DNA of 37,824 nt, from the NCBI GenBank assembly GCA_021816695.1, contig JAKAXE010000014.1:1-37824 (forward strand). Direction: 5' to 3'. Position numbers and translations under genes: made by a program. Positions 25,251 to 33,131 of the stretch are shown here, piece by piece (the first letter of the stretch is position 1; each line of letters begins with the position of its first letter). The notes under the pieces were generated by a model, which saw only the letters and a program-made list of their open reading frames with translations, was not told the origin of the DNA and made no database searches. This DNA comes from a bacterium. GTDB lineage: Bacteria; Chloroflexota; Dormibacteria; Aeolococcales; Bog-877.

Positions 25251-26279
25251 GTGAGCGAGCCCCGCAACGTCTACCCCTTCACCGCCCTTGTGGGGCAGGA
25301 CCGTATGCGGCTGGCGCTGGAACTGAACGCCGTCAACCCCAGCGTGGGGGGGGTGCTCATACGGGGCCAGAAGGGGACGGCCAAATCCACGGCGGTCCGC
25401 GCGCTGGCGCGGCTCCTTCCCGAGATCCAGGTGATTCGGGGGTGCCGATACGGCTGCGACCCGCTCGCAGAGCCCCTCTGCCTGGAGTGCCAGCAGCGCC
25501 GGGCCGAGGGCGAGGAGCTGGTCTCCGAGCCGCGCCGGATGCGGGTGGTGGAGCTTCCCATCAACGCCTCGGAGGACAGGGTCGTAGGGAGCATCGACCT
25601 GGAGGCGGCCATCCATGCTGGCCAGCGCCGGTTTCAGCCCGGGGTCCTGGCCGAGGCCAACCGCCAGATCCTCTATGTGGATGAGGTGAACCTTCTCGAC
25701 GACCACATCGTGGACGTGCTTCTGGACGCGGCGGCGATGGGCGTCAACGTGGTCGAGCGCGAGGGCATATCCGTCTGGCACCCGGCCCGCTTCATCCTGG
25801 TCGGAACCATGAACCCTGAGGAGGGGGACCTGCGACCGCAGCTGCTTGACCGCTTCGGTCTCTGCGTGGACGTGGAGGGCATCTCCGACCTCTCCGAGCG
25901 GGTGGAGATCGTCCTGCGGCGGGAGGCGTTCGAGGAGGACCCCGAGGGCTTTCAGGCGGCCTGGGCGGATGCCGAGGACCGACTTCGGGTCCAGATCGCC
26001 GAGGCGATGGCCCTCCTGCCCCAGGTGGAGGTGGGCCGCCCTGTCCTCGAGGCGATCGCCCGGCTGTCCATCGCCCTCGACGTGGACGGGCACCGTGCCG
26101 ATCTGGTCGGCCGGAAGGCCGCCCAGGCGCTGGCGGCCCTGCGGGGGGGTCGGAGCGCGGGCATAGCCGAGGTCGCCGAGGTAGCGCCGATGGTCCTGAG
26201 TCACCGCGTGCGCAGCCATCCTGGCCAGCGTCCCCCTGACGTCGCGGAGGTGGCCAGCCGGGTGCTGGGCGAGGCCTGA
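25251..26279 (+). CDS. Magnesium-chelatase-type AAA+ ATPase, subunit I (BchI/ChlI-like)
   Basis: A 342-residue AAA+ protein matching the I subunit of magnesium chelatase in length and order. It has Walker A 'GQKGTAKST' at 39-47, Walker B '[13 protein letters not shown]', '[21 protein letters not shown]' (sensor 1 and arginine finger, split by family convention), and sensor 2 '[18 protein letters not shown]'. As in the preceding protein, four Cys (65, 69, 77, 80) with identical CX3CX7CX2C spacing follow Walker A. I subunits form a hexamer that works with a D subunit; the partner is presumably the VWA protein just upstream. Whether the target is Mg-protoporphyrin, cobalamin or another substrate cannot be read here, as no large subunit or pigment genes are nearby. 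Confidence 0.88.
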   Translation: MSEPRNVYPFTALVGQDRMRLALELNAVNPSVGGVLIRGQKGTAKSTAVRALARLLPEIQVIRGCRYGCDPLAEPLCLECQQRRAEGEELVSEPRRMRVVELPINASEDRVVGSIDLEAAIHAGQRRFQPGVLAEANRQILYVDEVNLLDDHIVDVLLDAAAMGVNVVEREGISVWHPARFILVGTMNPEEGDLRPQLLDRFGLCVDVEGISDLSERVEIVLRREAFEEDPEGFQAAWADAEDRLRVQIAEAMALLPQVEVGRPVLEAIARLSIALDVDGHRADLVGRKAAQALAALRGGRSAGIAEVAEVAPMVLSHRVRSHPGQRPPDVAEVASRVLGEA

Positions 26280-26468
26280 TGGCCCCCCGGTCACGACCGG
26301 CTGCAGTCCACGTCACACTGACGTCGCGAGGCGGTGAACTGATCGTCTCCCGCGATACCGTGGGCAGCGCCGGTCGCGGTGCGGGGACCGTCCTCCCACT
26401 TCGGTGGGACCTCCACCGCGGCCGGTTTGCGTCGCCACGAAGCTCCGGCGCCCTCCGGGTGGTCCAAG
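26280..26468. other. Gap with a UUCG-capped hairpin
   Basis: These 189 bp lack a convincing gene. TCCCAC-TTCG-GTGGGA (26394-26409) is a 6-bp stem with a UUCG tetraloop, a very stable RNA hairpin. It may end the chelatase transcript or lie in the leader of the next gene. There is no U-tract after it. Confidence 0.4.
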
Positions 26469-26855
26469 GTGGCTGACGCGGACCTCTCCGACCTGCTTCC
26501 CAAGATCCCCTTGGAGGAGCTGTTGATGCGCGAGGCTCTGGGCGCGCCGGGTCAGCCCCCGGTCGAGGTCGGGCTCCATGTGCCCCGCTTCGCCAATCCT
26601 CGCGGGGTGCCCATCGGCAACCTCAGGCTTGCTTTGCTAAGAGCTCTGGGCGGAGTCGCCTACCCGGCCTCGCGCGAGCAGGTGCTGGGGGCGGCTCGCT
26701 CCTGGCTCAAGTCATCACCCCAGCTGGCCGCTGACCTGGAGGCGCTTCCTCCGGGAGACTACGGCGGGGAGATGGACGTGATCTATGAGCTCGAGCTGGC
26801 TCGGCGTCACTCCGCCGGGGGAGGGAACCCCGACGGGAGCTCCGCCGCCACATAG
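26469..26855 (+). CDS. Small protein with a DUF2795-like C-terminal domain
   Basis: About 128 residues from GTG 26469. The C-terminal half reads 'VAYPASREQVLGAARSWLKS' followed by 'ALPPGDYGGEMDVIYEL'. This fits the DUF2795 pattern: YPAS at a helix start, a hydrophobic helix, then L-P-x-x-x-Y-x-x-x-x-D-V. DUF2795 proteins are small and mostly uncharacterised. The middle segment 'FANPRGVPIGNLRLALLRALGG' fits the same fold. The start is uncertain: ATG 26526 has a GGAGGAG 6 nt upstream, and GTG 26379 is also in frame. The 3' end overlaps the convergent GNAT gene by 49 bp. It follows the chelatase ATPase after 189 bp, and any link to it is only positional. Confidence 0.6.
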   Translation: MADADLSDLLPKIPLEELLMREALGAPGQPPVEVGLHVPRFANPRGVPIGNLRLALLRALGGVAYPASREQVLGAARSWLKSSPQLAADLEALPPGDYGGEMDVIYELELARRHSAGGGNPDGSSAAT

Positions 26856-27553
26856 GCGCCGCGCTCCCGGTCGTAGTCGACGATGGTCAGCCCGTCCCCC
26901 AGGGCCCGGCGCAGTCGGCGGCGCAGCCGGTGGAGGTCGGCAAGCGGCGGGGGGCCGGTCCGGAGCAGGCCCGGGGGAACCGGTATGTCCAGCCCTCCGC
27001 GGCGCCTTTGGGCGCGCAGCGCTCCGGCCAGGACCGGGCTCAGGAACCACTCCACCACCAAGCGGTCGGTGGGGCGCCCCTGGTTGAGGTCGTCGGAGCG
27101 CCGCCCGTAGTAATTCGGGTGATGGCGGCGGGCGACCGCACCCAGCCGATGCAGATTGAAGTGGGCGTTCCGCAACTGCGACGGGTCGAACGTCCAGACC
27201 ATGCGATCGAGCCCCTGGGCGCGAGCCCAACGCCTCTGGGCTAGCTTCAAGGACCTCCCGACCCCCGCGTCGCGCAGCTCCGGCAGGACACCGGCGGCGT
27301 GGGAGCGGTGGTAGAGGCGCCCGTGGTCGTCCCTGCCGACGAAGCCGTAGGCGAAGCCCACCGCGCGAGAGCCCTCCATCGCCAGCAGGACCACCCCTCC
27401 GGCCTCCGAGATCGCCTTAAGTAGGGAGCTGGGAGCCGCCACCTCCGCGGCCCCCCAGATCTGCCCCTGGAGCTGGGAGACCTTCTCCAGCTCCTCGATC
27501 CGCCGGGCCCGGCGGACGGCGATGCGGCGAACTGAAGGCTCGGGGTTGGCCAT
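26807..27553 (-). CDS. GNAT-superfamily predicted acetyltransferase (COG3375-like)
   Basis: A 248-residue protein resembling the COG3375 group of predicted GNAT acetyltransferases. Characteristic pieces are '[20 protein letters not shown]', '[20 protein letters not shown]' (acetyl-CoA-binding V/G-x-x-R region), '[20 protein letters not shown]' and '[26 protein letters not shown]' in pieces. The substrate is unknown for this group. The start is the ATG at 27551-27553, with TAGGAT (27564-27569) ending 10 nt upstream. It is divergent from lepA, with 83 bp between starts. The C-terminus overlaps the DUF2795-like gene tail to tail by 49 bp. Confidence 0.8.
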   Translation of the reverse strand: MANPEPSVRRIAVRRARRIEELEKVSQLQGQIWGAAEVAAPSSLLKAISEAGGVVLLAMEGSRAVGFAYGFVGRDDHGRLYHRSHAAGVLPELRDAGVGRSLKLAQRRWARAQGLDRMVWTFDPSQLRNAHFNLHRLGAVARRHHPNYYGRRSDDLNQGRPTDRLVVEWFLSPVLAGALRAQRRRGGLDIPVPPGLLRTGPPPLADLHRLRRRLRRALGDGLTIVDYDRERGAYVAAELPSGFPPPAE

Positions 27554-27563
27554 GGACCTCTCG

Positions 27564-27569
27564 ATCCTA
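27564..27569 (-). promoter_or_regulatory. -10 hexamer TAGGAT for the GNAT gene
   Basis: On the minus strand TAGGAT lies 10 nt before the ATG, giving a leader of about 3-4 nt. It faces the lepA promoter 52 bp away. Confidence 0.4.
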
Positions 27570-27620
27570 CCTGGGGCGCCGCCCAGAGGCTGCCCCTAGG
27601 GCCCGCGACCTTCCCTTCGG

Positions 27621-27626
27621 GATAAT
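27621..27626 (+). promoter_or_regulatory. -10 hexamer GATAAT for lepA
   Basis: GATAAT matches TATAAT at five of six positions and ends 10 nt before ATG 27637, again a very short leader with no Shine-Dalgarno sequence. Confidence 0.5.
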
Positions 27627-27636
27627 CGAGAGTCAG

Positions 27637-29442
27637 ATGGGCACCCCGACCGCGCGGATTCGCAACTTCTCGATCATCGCCCACATCGATCACGGAAAGT
27701 CAACCCTGGCGGATCGGCTCCTTGAGGCCACCGGGACCGTGGCACCGAGGGAGATGACCGAGCAGGTGCTCGACACCATGGACCTGGAGCGGGAGAGGGG
27801 GATCACCATCAAGGCCCAGGCGGTGCGCATGCCCTACCGGGCCGCGGACGGCCTCGACTATGAGCTGAACCTCATCGACACCCCCGGCCACGTCGACTTC
27901 GCCTACGAGGTCTCACGCGCACTGGCGGCCTGCGAGGGGGCGCTCCTGGTGGTTGACGCCAGTCAGGGGATCGAGGCTCAGACGCTGGCCAATGTCTACA
28001 AGGCCATGGAGCTCAACCTGGAGATCGTCCCCGTCATCAACAAGATCGACCTGCCCCAGGCCGAACCCGAGCGGGTGGCCGAGGAGGTGGAGTCGGTGAT
28101 CGGCATCCCCCGAGAGCGCTGCCTTCTGGTCTCGGCGCGCACCGGGCAGGGGGTGGCGGCGGTGCTGGAGGCGGTGGTCACGCAGCTCCCGGCGCCCGTC
28201 GGTGACGACAACCTGCCGCTTCGCGCCCTCATCTTCGATTGCAAGTACGACGCCTACCGCGGGGTGGTGGTCTACGTGCGCGTCTTCGAGGGGCGCCTGG
28301 GGGCCGGGACCCAAATCCGGATGATGGCCGGCCAGGGGACCTTCACCGTCGACGAGGTCGGCTGCTTCCGCCCGGGGATGGAGGAGGTGCCGGAGCTGGC
28401 GGCGGGGGAGGTCGGCTACCTCATCGCCTCCATCCGAAACGTCCGGGACAGCAAGGTGGGTGACACGATCACCGAGGCCCAGCGGCCCGCCACCCGGGCG
28501 CTCCCGGGTTACCGCCAGGCCAGCCCGATGGTGTGGGCCGGCCTCTTCCCGGTAGACAGTGACGACTACCCCGACCTCAAGGAGGCCCTGGATCGCCTGC
28601 AGCTGAACGACGCCGCCCTGGTGTTCGAGCCGGAGACCTCAGCCGCTCTTGGATTCGGCTTTCGTTGCGGGTTCCTCGGCCTGCTGCACATGGAGATCGT
28701 CCAGGAGCGGCTGGAGCGGGAGTTCGATCTGGAGCTCATCACCACCGCGCCGTCGGTCGCCTACCGGGTGAACCTCAGGGACGGCCAGCAGATCGAGATC
28801 GACAACCCGGACCAGCTGCCGGATCCGTCCCAGGTGATCTCCATCGAGGAGCCCCGCGTCAAGCTGGAGGTGGTGACGCCGCGGGAGTACCTGGGCGGGA
28901 TCATGGAGCTCTGCCAGGAGCGCCGCGGCGAGTTCCGCCATCTGGAGTACCAGGTGGGGGACCGTGCCCTGCTCACCTACGACCTCCCCTTGGGAGAGAT
29001 CATTCACGACTTCTATGACCAGCTGAAGTCCCGCAGCCGGGGATACGCCTCGATGGACTACGAGCTGGCCGGATATCGCGCCGAGCAGCTGGTCAAGCTG
29101 GACGTCCTGGTGGCTGGCAACTCGGTGGACGCCCTCTCCACCATCGTCCATCGCGGCCAGGCCCAAGGCCAGGGCAAGAGGCTGGTGCGGCGCATGAAGG
29201 AGGTGATCCCGCGCCAGCTCTTCGAGGTCGCTCTCCAGGCGGCCGTGGGGGGCAAGGTGGTGGCCCGAGAGACCATCCCCGCGCTGCGCAAGGACGTTCT
29301 GGCGAAGTGCTACGGGGGGGACATCACCCGCAAGCGCAAGCTGCTGGAGAAGCAGCGGGAGGGGAAGCAGCGGATGAAGCGGGTGGGCAGCGTGGAGATC
29401 CCCCAGGAGGCATTCATGGCGGTGCTCACGATTGACCGCTGA
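27637..29442 (+). CDS. lepA: Elongation factor 4 (LepA), translational GTPase
   Basis: A 601-residue ribosome-binding GTPase involved in translation fidelity and ribosome biogenesis. The GTPase domain has G1 'AHIDHGKST', G2 '[10 protein letters not shown]', G3 '[12 protein letters not shown]', G4 '[10 protein letters not shown]' and G5 'VSARTGQG'. Domains II, III and V follow ('[20 protein letters not shown]' is typical). The LepA-specific C-terminus contains '[20 protein letters not shown]' and '[20 protein letters not shown]'. Length matches the family (about 600). It starts at ATG 27637 and overlaps hemW by 11 bp, the conserved lepA-hemW pair that often precedes hrcA. Confidence 0.97.
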   Translation: MGTPTARIRNFSIIAHIDHGKSTLADRLLEATGTVAPREMTEQVLDTMDLERERGITIKAQAVRMPYRAADGLDYELNLIDTPGHVDFAYEVSRALAACEGALLVVDASQGIEAQTLANVYKAMELNLEIVPVINKIDLPQAEPERVAEEVESVIGIPRERCLLVSARTGQGVAAVLEAVVTQLPAPVGDDNLPLRALIFDCKYDAYRGVVVYVRVFEGRLGAGTQIRMMAGQGTFTVDEVGCFRPGMEEVPELAAGEVGYLIASIRNVRDSKVGDTITEAQRPATRALPGYRQASPMVWAGLFPVDSDDYPDLKEALDRLQLNDAALVFEPETSAALGFGFRCGFLGLLHMEIVQERLEREFDLELITTAPSVAYRVNLRDGQQIEIDNPDQLPDPSQVISIEEPRVKLEVVTPREYLGGIMELCQERRGEFRHLEYQVGDRALLTYDLPLGEIIHDFYDQLKSRSRGYASMDYELAGYRAEQLVKLDVLVAGNSVDALSTIVHRGQAQGQGKRLVRRMKEVIPRQLFEVALQAAVGGKVVARETIPALRKDVLAKCYGGDITRKRKLLEKQREGKQRMKRVGSVEIPQEAFMAVLTIDR

Positions 29443-30610
29443 GGACTGTCCGGCTCCCCCCAGGTCCCTCTACGTCCACCTGCCGTTCTGCCGCCGGCGC
29501 TGCGCCTACTGCGACTTCGCCATCGCGGTCTCGGGTCCGGATCTGCAGGACCGATACCTCGACGCTCTCTTGGGGGAGCTGCATTCGGTGAGCCGTTCCG
29601 CAGCGGCGGTGGAGCCGCTGCAGACGGTCCACCTCGGCGGCGGCACCCCCTCTCTGCTTGGTCCAGAGCGGCTGGAGAGGCTCATCGAGGCGGTGGCGGC
29701 GGGCTTCTCGCTGGCGGAGGGCTGCGAGGTCACTCTGGAGGCCAACCCCGAGGAGGTGACCCCGGCCGTAGCGCGGGAGTGGGCCCGCATCGGGATCACC
29801 CGAGCCTCCCTGGGGATCCAGAGCCTCTCCGACCCCACTCTGCGCTGGCTGGGACGGGGCCACGATGCCGAGCTGGGCCTGAGCGCCCTGGGCTGGCTGC
29901 GCGAATCCGGCATCCCGCAGGTCAGCTGTGATCTCATCTTCGCCATCCCCGGCCAGTCCACCGCGGCCTTCCTGGACGGTTTGGACCGGGTGCTCCGCCT
30001 TCAACCCGACCACCTCTCATGCTATGAGCTGACGCTGGAGCCAGGTACCACCACCCGGAGGTTGGTGGACTCAGGTCGTTACCCCCCGGTTGCCGAGGCC
30101 GTGGCCCTGGAGCAGCTCCGGTCGGCCCGGGCTAGGTTGCTGGCGGCGGGCCTCATCCGCTACGAGGTGTCCAACTACAGCCGTCCCGGCTGCGAGTCCC
30201 GCCACAACCTCAACTATTGGAGGGGTGGCACCTACCTGGCGCTGGGGGCTGGAGCCCATGGATTCCTGGGGCGGCCGGCCGCGAGCGCCCTCGGTCTACC
30301 CGAGGGGGGGGGCGTGGGCGTCCGCTACTGGCACTATCGGGACGCCGCCACCTACGTGCGGGTCCTCGGCCAGGGCTCCTCAGGGATCCGGGACAGCGAG
30401 GAGCTGGACGACTCCCAGCTCCGTTTGGAGCGCCTGGCCCTTGGGCTGAGGCTCACCGAGGGGGTTGAGGTCGCAGGGGCCCAGCTGCTGGCGGCGTCCC
30501 GCAGGCTTGCCGCGCACGGCTGGCTGGAGGTGGAGGGCGAGAGGGTGAGGGCGACCCCTGAGGGCATGGAGATCCTGGACCGTCTCACTCTGGAACTGAT
30601 CGCCGCCTGA
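29432..30610 (+). CDS. hemW: Radical SAM protein HemW (heme chaperone, formerly HemN-like)
   Basis: A 392-residue radical SAM protein. The [4Fe-4S]/SAM motif CX3CX2C is in '[18 protein letters not shown]' near residue 20. '[10 protein letters not shown]' and '[11 protein letters not shown]' are further SAM-binding elements, and '[19 protein letters not shown]' and '[20 protein letters not shown]' mark HemW/HemN. The extra N-terminal Cys of true coproporphyrinogen dehydrogenase (CX3CX2CXC) is absent here (D-F follows), which supports HemW. HemW binds heme and delivers it to respiratory proteins. The start is TTG 29432, inside the lepA 3' end, so translation is coupled. Its stop (TGA 30608-30610) abuts the convergent VIT gene stop with no gap. 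Confidence 0.92.
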   Translation: MTAEDCPAPPRSLYVHLPFCRRRCAYCDFAIAVSGPDLQDRYLDALLGELHSVSRSAAAVEPLQTVHLGGGTPSLLGPERLERLIEAVAAGFSLAEGCEVTLEANPEEVTPAVAREWARIGITRASLGIQSLSDPTLRWLGRGHDAELGLSALGWLRESGIPQVSCDLIFAIPGQSTAAFLDGLDRVLRLQPDHLSCYELTLEPGTTTRRLVDSGRYPPVAEAVALEQLRSARARLLAAGLIRYEVSNYSRPGCESRHNLNYWRGGTYLALGAGAHGFLGRPAASALGLPEGGGVGVRYWHYRDAATYVRVLGQGSSGIRDSEELDDSQLRLERLALGLRLTEGVEVAGAQLLAASRRLAAHGWLEVEGERVRATPEGMEILDRLTLELIAA

Positions 30611-31420
30611 TCAACCTGGGGGCAGTCGCAGACCAAACACGTGGGGCATGAGGACGCCGAGGACGTAGCCGGCCAGGGCGGCCGCACAACCTACGCCCAT
30701 CACCTGAACCGCGCCCCGCCAGAGCGGGTGTCCCACCACCTTGGACTTGGCGGCGCCTACAGCACCCAGCGCCAGCGCCGACAGGCCGAGGGACAACAGC
30801 ACGGCGGCGATGCCTGAGAGGGCGACGTAGGGAACGATGGGGACGACCGAGCCGATAAGGAAGGTGACCCCCATCACCAGGGCATCTCGAACGGGATTCT
30901 CCTGATCCGTGCCTGCAATGCCGAGCTCCTTCTCGATGTGGGTCTGCTCCCAGAGACGGGGAAAGCGTGCCAGCTCCCGGCTGAGTCCCTCAGCGGTGGC
31001 GGCCGGAACCCCGCTCTCCACCAGGATCGCCACCATCTCCTCGTGCTCCTCCTGGGGTTGGGTCTCCAGCTCGGCGCGCTCCTGGTGGATGGCGGCCTGC
31101 TTCAGGTCTCTCTCCGCCACGGCGGCGAGGTAGGCCCCGGTCCCCATCGAGACCATCCCCGCCAGCGCGCCGGCGATCCCGGCGATGAGGATGGTGGTGT
31201 GCGAGACTGCGGCTCCCGCGGTGGCGGTGGCGACGCCCGTGGTCAGGCCCAGGGTGGTCAGCAGCCCGTCCTGCATGCCGAAGACCACCTCCCGGATGCT
31301 GGCTCGCCGGGCGAGGTCCTCGCGCGTGGTCTCGGTGGGATGCCGGACCCGGAAGGGGTTGAGCGCCTGGGCCCGGCCGGCGCGGGCGGGCTCCAGGTCG
31401 GGGGGAGTGCGCCTGGCCAT
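30611..31420 (-). CDS. VIT/CCC1-family metal (Fe2+/Mn2+) transporter
   Basis: A 269-residue membrane protein of the VIT1/CCC1 family, which moves ferrous iron or manganese, in plants and yeast into vacuoles. The N-terminus has 'SIREVVFGMQDGLLTTLGLTTG', typical of the family, followed by hydrophobic segments near residues 75-95. A Glu-rich cytoplasmic metal-binding region follows ('DLKQAAIHQERAELETQPQE' and 'EEMVAILVESGVP'). Three more segments lie at the C-terminus (about 180-265). The start ATG 31418-31420 is fixed by TAGAAT ending exactly 6 nt upstream. It is back to back with hrcA. Direction of transport and preferred ion are not determined. Confidence 0.88.
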   Translation of the reverse strand: MARRTPPDLEPARAGRAQALNPFRVRHPTETTREDLARRASIREVVFGMQDGLLTTLGLTTGVATATAGAAVSHTTILIAGIAGALAGMVSMGTGAYLAAVAERDLKQAAIHQERAELETQPQEEHEEMVAILVESGVPAATAEGLSRELARFPRLWEQTHIEKELGIAGTDQENPVRDALVMGVTFLIGSVVPIVPYVALSGIAAVLLSLGLSALALGAVGAAKSKVVGHPLWRGAVQVMGVGCAAALAGYVLGVLMPHVFGLRLPPG

Positions 31421-31426
31421 GTCGCG

Positions 31427-31432
31427 ATTCTA
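31427..31432 (-). promoter_or_regulatory. -10 hexamer TAGAAT, leaderless start of the VIT gene
   Basis: On the minus strand TAGAAT is followed by 6 nt and ATG. It is one of the clearest leaderless arrangements in the window and lies 30 bp from the hrcA -10. Confidence 0.6.
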
Positions 31433-31462
31433 TTTGCCGGAGGAGGAGCTGAACACCCGTGT

Positions 31463-31468
31463 TAGACT
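31463..31468 (+). promoter_or_regulatory. -10 hexamer TAGACT of hrcA-grpE-dnaJ
   Basis: TAGACT predicts a transcription start near 31475, inside the left arm of the CIRCE operator. The same hexamer precedes the pdh operon. No good -35 is seen. Confidence 0.6.
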
Positions 31469-31472
31469 CCAC

Positions 31473-31499
31473 TTAGCACTCCGAGTTGGCGAGTGCTAA
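31473..31499 (+). promoter_or_regulatory. CIRCE operator (HrcA binding site)
   Basis: TTAGCACTC-N9-GAGTGCTAA is a perfect match to the CIRCE consensus, with complementary 9-bp arms. It covers the inferred transcription start of hrcA, so HrcA should repress its own operon and release it on heat shock. A second small hairpin, CAGAGG-CAA-CCTCTG (31501-31515), follows in the leader. Confidence 0.95.
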
Positions 31500-31526
31500 G
31501 CAGAGGCAACCTCTGAGATCAAGGCC

Positions 31527-32534
31527 ATGGACGGACGGAAAGAGCGCATTCTTCAGGCGGTGGTGTCCGACTACACCGAGACGGTGGTCCCGGTGGGCTC
31601 TCACGTGCTGGCCGCCCGGTACTTCATGGAGCTCAGCTCGGCGACCATCCGCAACGAGCTATCGGAGCTGGTCGACGACGGCTTCCTGGCCCAGCCCCAC
31701 CCGTCCGCTGGGAGGGTGCCGACGGATATGGGTTACCGCTACTTCGTCGACTTCCTGCTGCCCCAGGAGATCGTCGACCCGGTGCTCCGACGCCAGGTGC
31801 GCCAGCGCTTCCTGGAGGTGGATCCGGACGTCGAGGCGATCCTGGAGCTGTCCGCGGCGACCCTCAGCCGGCTGAGCGACAACGTGGCCCTGGTAACCGG
31901 CCCGGCCGAGGGAAGCAGTCGGCTGGTGCGGGCCCAGCTGGTGTCGACCCGCCCAGGCCACGCCCTGGTGGTTGTGGTCGGAAGCGGTCGTCGAGCCCAG
32001 CAGCGGACCGTGGAGGTGGATCCGGCCCTGGACCAGGAGGGCCTCGACACCCTGACCGAGGTGCTGAACCGGGCAGGGGCCGGCATGACCGCGGACGAGC
32101 TTGAAGCCTTGACCATGCCCGGGGTGGTGCCGCGGGCGGTGGTCCTTGAGGTCGCGGCCGGGCTCCGTCAGCTCGAGAACCGGTCGGCACTGGTCCTGCA
32201 TGACGGGGTGAGGAACCTGGTGCGCAACCCGGAGTTCGAGGACCCCAATCGGTTGCGGCTGGTGCTTGAGGTCCTGGAGGCCCAACGGATCCTGGCCGCG
32301 GTGGTGAGCCAGCTCGCGCCCCAGTCCGGAGTGCAGGTCGTGATCGGCCACGAGAACAGCCTGGAGGAGCTCCAGGATTGCAGCCTGGTGCTGGCCAGCT
32401 ATCGTGTTGGCACCCAGCTCTGGGGCACCGTCGGCGTGGTCGGTCCCACCCGCATCCGCTACGCTCGGGTGGCCGCTCGGTTGCAGCTGATCTCCCAGGT
32501 GACCGGAGAGGCTCTCGCCCGGGTTCTGGCCTGA
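31527..32534 (+). CDS. hrcA: Heat-inducible transcription repressor HrcA
   Basis: A 335-residue repressor that binds CIRCE with help from GroEL. The N-terminal winged helix is visible in 'ILQAVVSDYTETVVPVGSHV' and 'LSSATIRNELSELVDDGFLA', followed by 'QPHPSAGRVPTDMGYRYFVD', the classic HrcA signature. The rest is the GAF-like dimerisation and inserted domains ('VVIGHENSLEELQDCSLVLA', 'GTVGVVGPTRIRYARV'). Length is normal (about 340). ATG 31527 has only a weak AAGG in front. The gene heads hrcA-grpE-dnaJ, with 30 bp to the chosen grpE start. Confidence 0.97.
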   Translation: MDGRKERILQAVVSDYTETVVPVGSHVLAARYFMELSSATIRNELSELVDDGFLAQPHPSAGRVPTDMGYRYFVDFLLPQEIVDPVLRRQVRQRFLEVDPDVEAILELSAATLSRLSDNVALVTGPAEGSSRLVRAQLVSTRPGHALVVVVGSGRRAQQRTVEVDPALDQEGLDTLTEVLNRAGAGMTADELEALTMPGVVPRAVVLEVAAGLRQLENRSALVLHDGVRNLVRNPEFEDPNRLRLVLEVLEAQRILAAVVSQLAPQSGVQVVIGHENSLEELQDCSLVLASYRVGTQLWGTVGVVGPTRIRYARVAARLQLISQVTGEALARVLA

Positions 32535-32564
32535 GCTGTGGACGTAAACCAGGAGGAGGCGCCC

Positions 32565-33131
32565 ATGCCTGAGCCGACCGGCGAAGACCAGCCCGAGGTC
32601 CAGGGGACGGAGGAGGTGCCGACAGAGGCACCCGATCCGGTTGAGGAGCTGGAGCGGACGCGGGAGTCCTACCTTCGCCTGGCGGCCGACTTCGAGAACT
32701 TCAAGCGCCGTCGGGCGCTGGAGGCGCAGGAGCAGGCGCGGTATGGAGCGGAAAGCATGCTCCGGGCCATCCTGCCGGTGCTGGACAACCTGGCGCGAGC
32801 CTTGAGCCATATCCCTGAGGACGCCTCAGACGGACTGGCCGAGGGCCTGAGGCTCACGGTGCGCCAGCTGGAGGAGGCGCTGCGCTCCGAAGGGGTGGAG
32901 CGCATCGCGGCGGTGGGGGGGCCGTTCGACCCTCGGCTTCATGAGGCGGTCGCCACCGTGCCGGATCAACCGGCGGGCCAGGTGGTGGCCGAGTACCTGC
33001 CCGGCTACCGGCTGCACGATCGGGTGGTGCGGGCCGCTCAGGTCGCGGTGGGCGGGGGCCAGGGGCGGTCGGGTGGCGCGGCCGGTGAGGTTGGTTCCGG
33101 AGGGGAGCTGTTCGAGGCCGGGTCCGGCTGA
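32565..33131 (+). CDS. grpE: Nucleotide-exchange factor GrpE
   Basis: A 188-residue co-chaperone that releases ADP from DnaK. An acidic disordered N-terminus (about 1-35) leads into the long dimerising helix with 'ESYLRLAADFENFKRRRALE'. The four-helix bundle follows and then the beta-wing that inserts into DnaK ('VERIAAVGGPFDPRLHEAVA', 'VVAEYLPGYRLHDRVVRAAQ' then 'VAVG'). ATG 32565 is preferred because AGGAGGAGG lies 5 nt upstream; GTG 32538 is in frame but has no such site. The stop overlaps the dnaJ start (TGATG at 33129-33133). The usual dnaK gene between grpE and dnaJ is missing. Confidence 0.95.
   Translation: MPEPTGEDQPEVQGTEEVPTEAPDPVEELERTRESYLRLAADFENFKRRRALEAQEQARYGAESMLRAILPVLDNLARALSHIPEDASDGLAEGLRLTVRQLEEALRSEGVERIAAVGGPFDPRLHEAVATVPDQPAGQVVAEYLPGYRLHDRVVRAAQVAVGGGQGRSGGAAGEVGSGGELFEAGSG

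Noticed and set aside
31659..32810. 383-codon minus-strand frame opposite hrcA and grpE
   Set aside because: No motifs; crosses two clear plus-strand genes.
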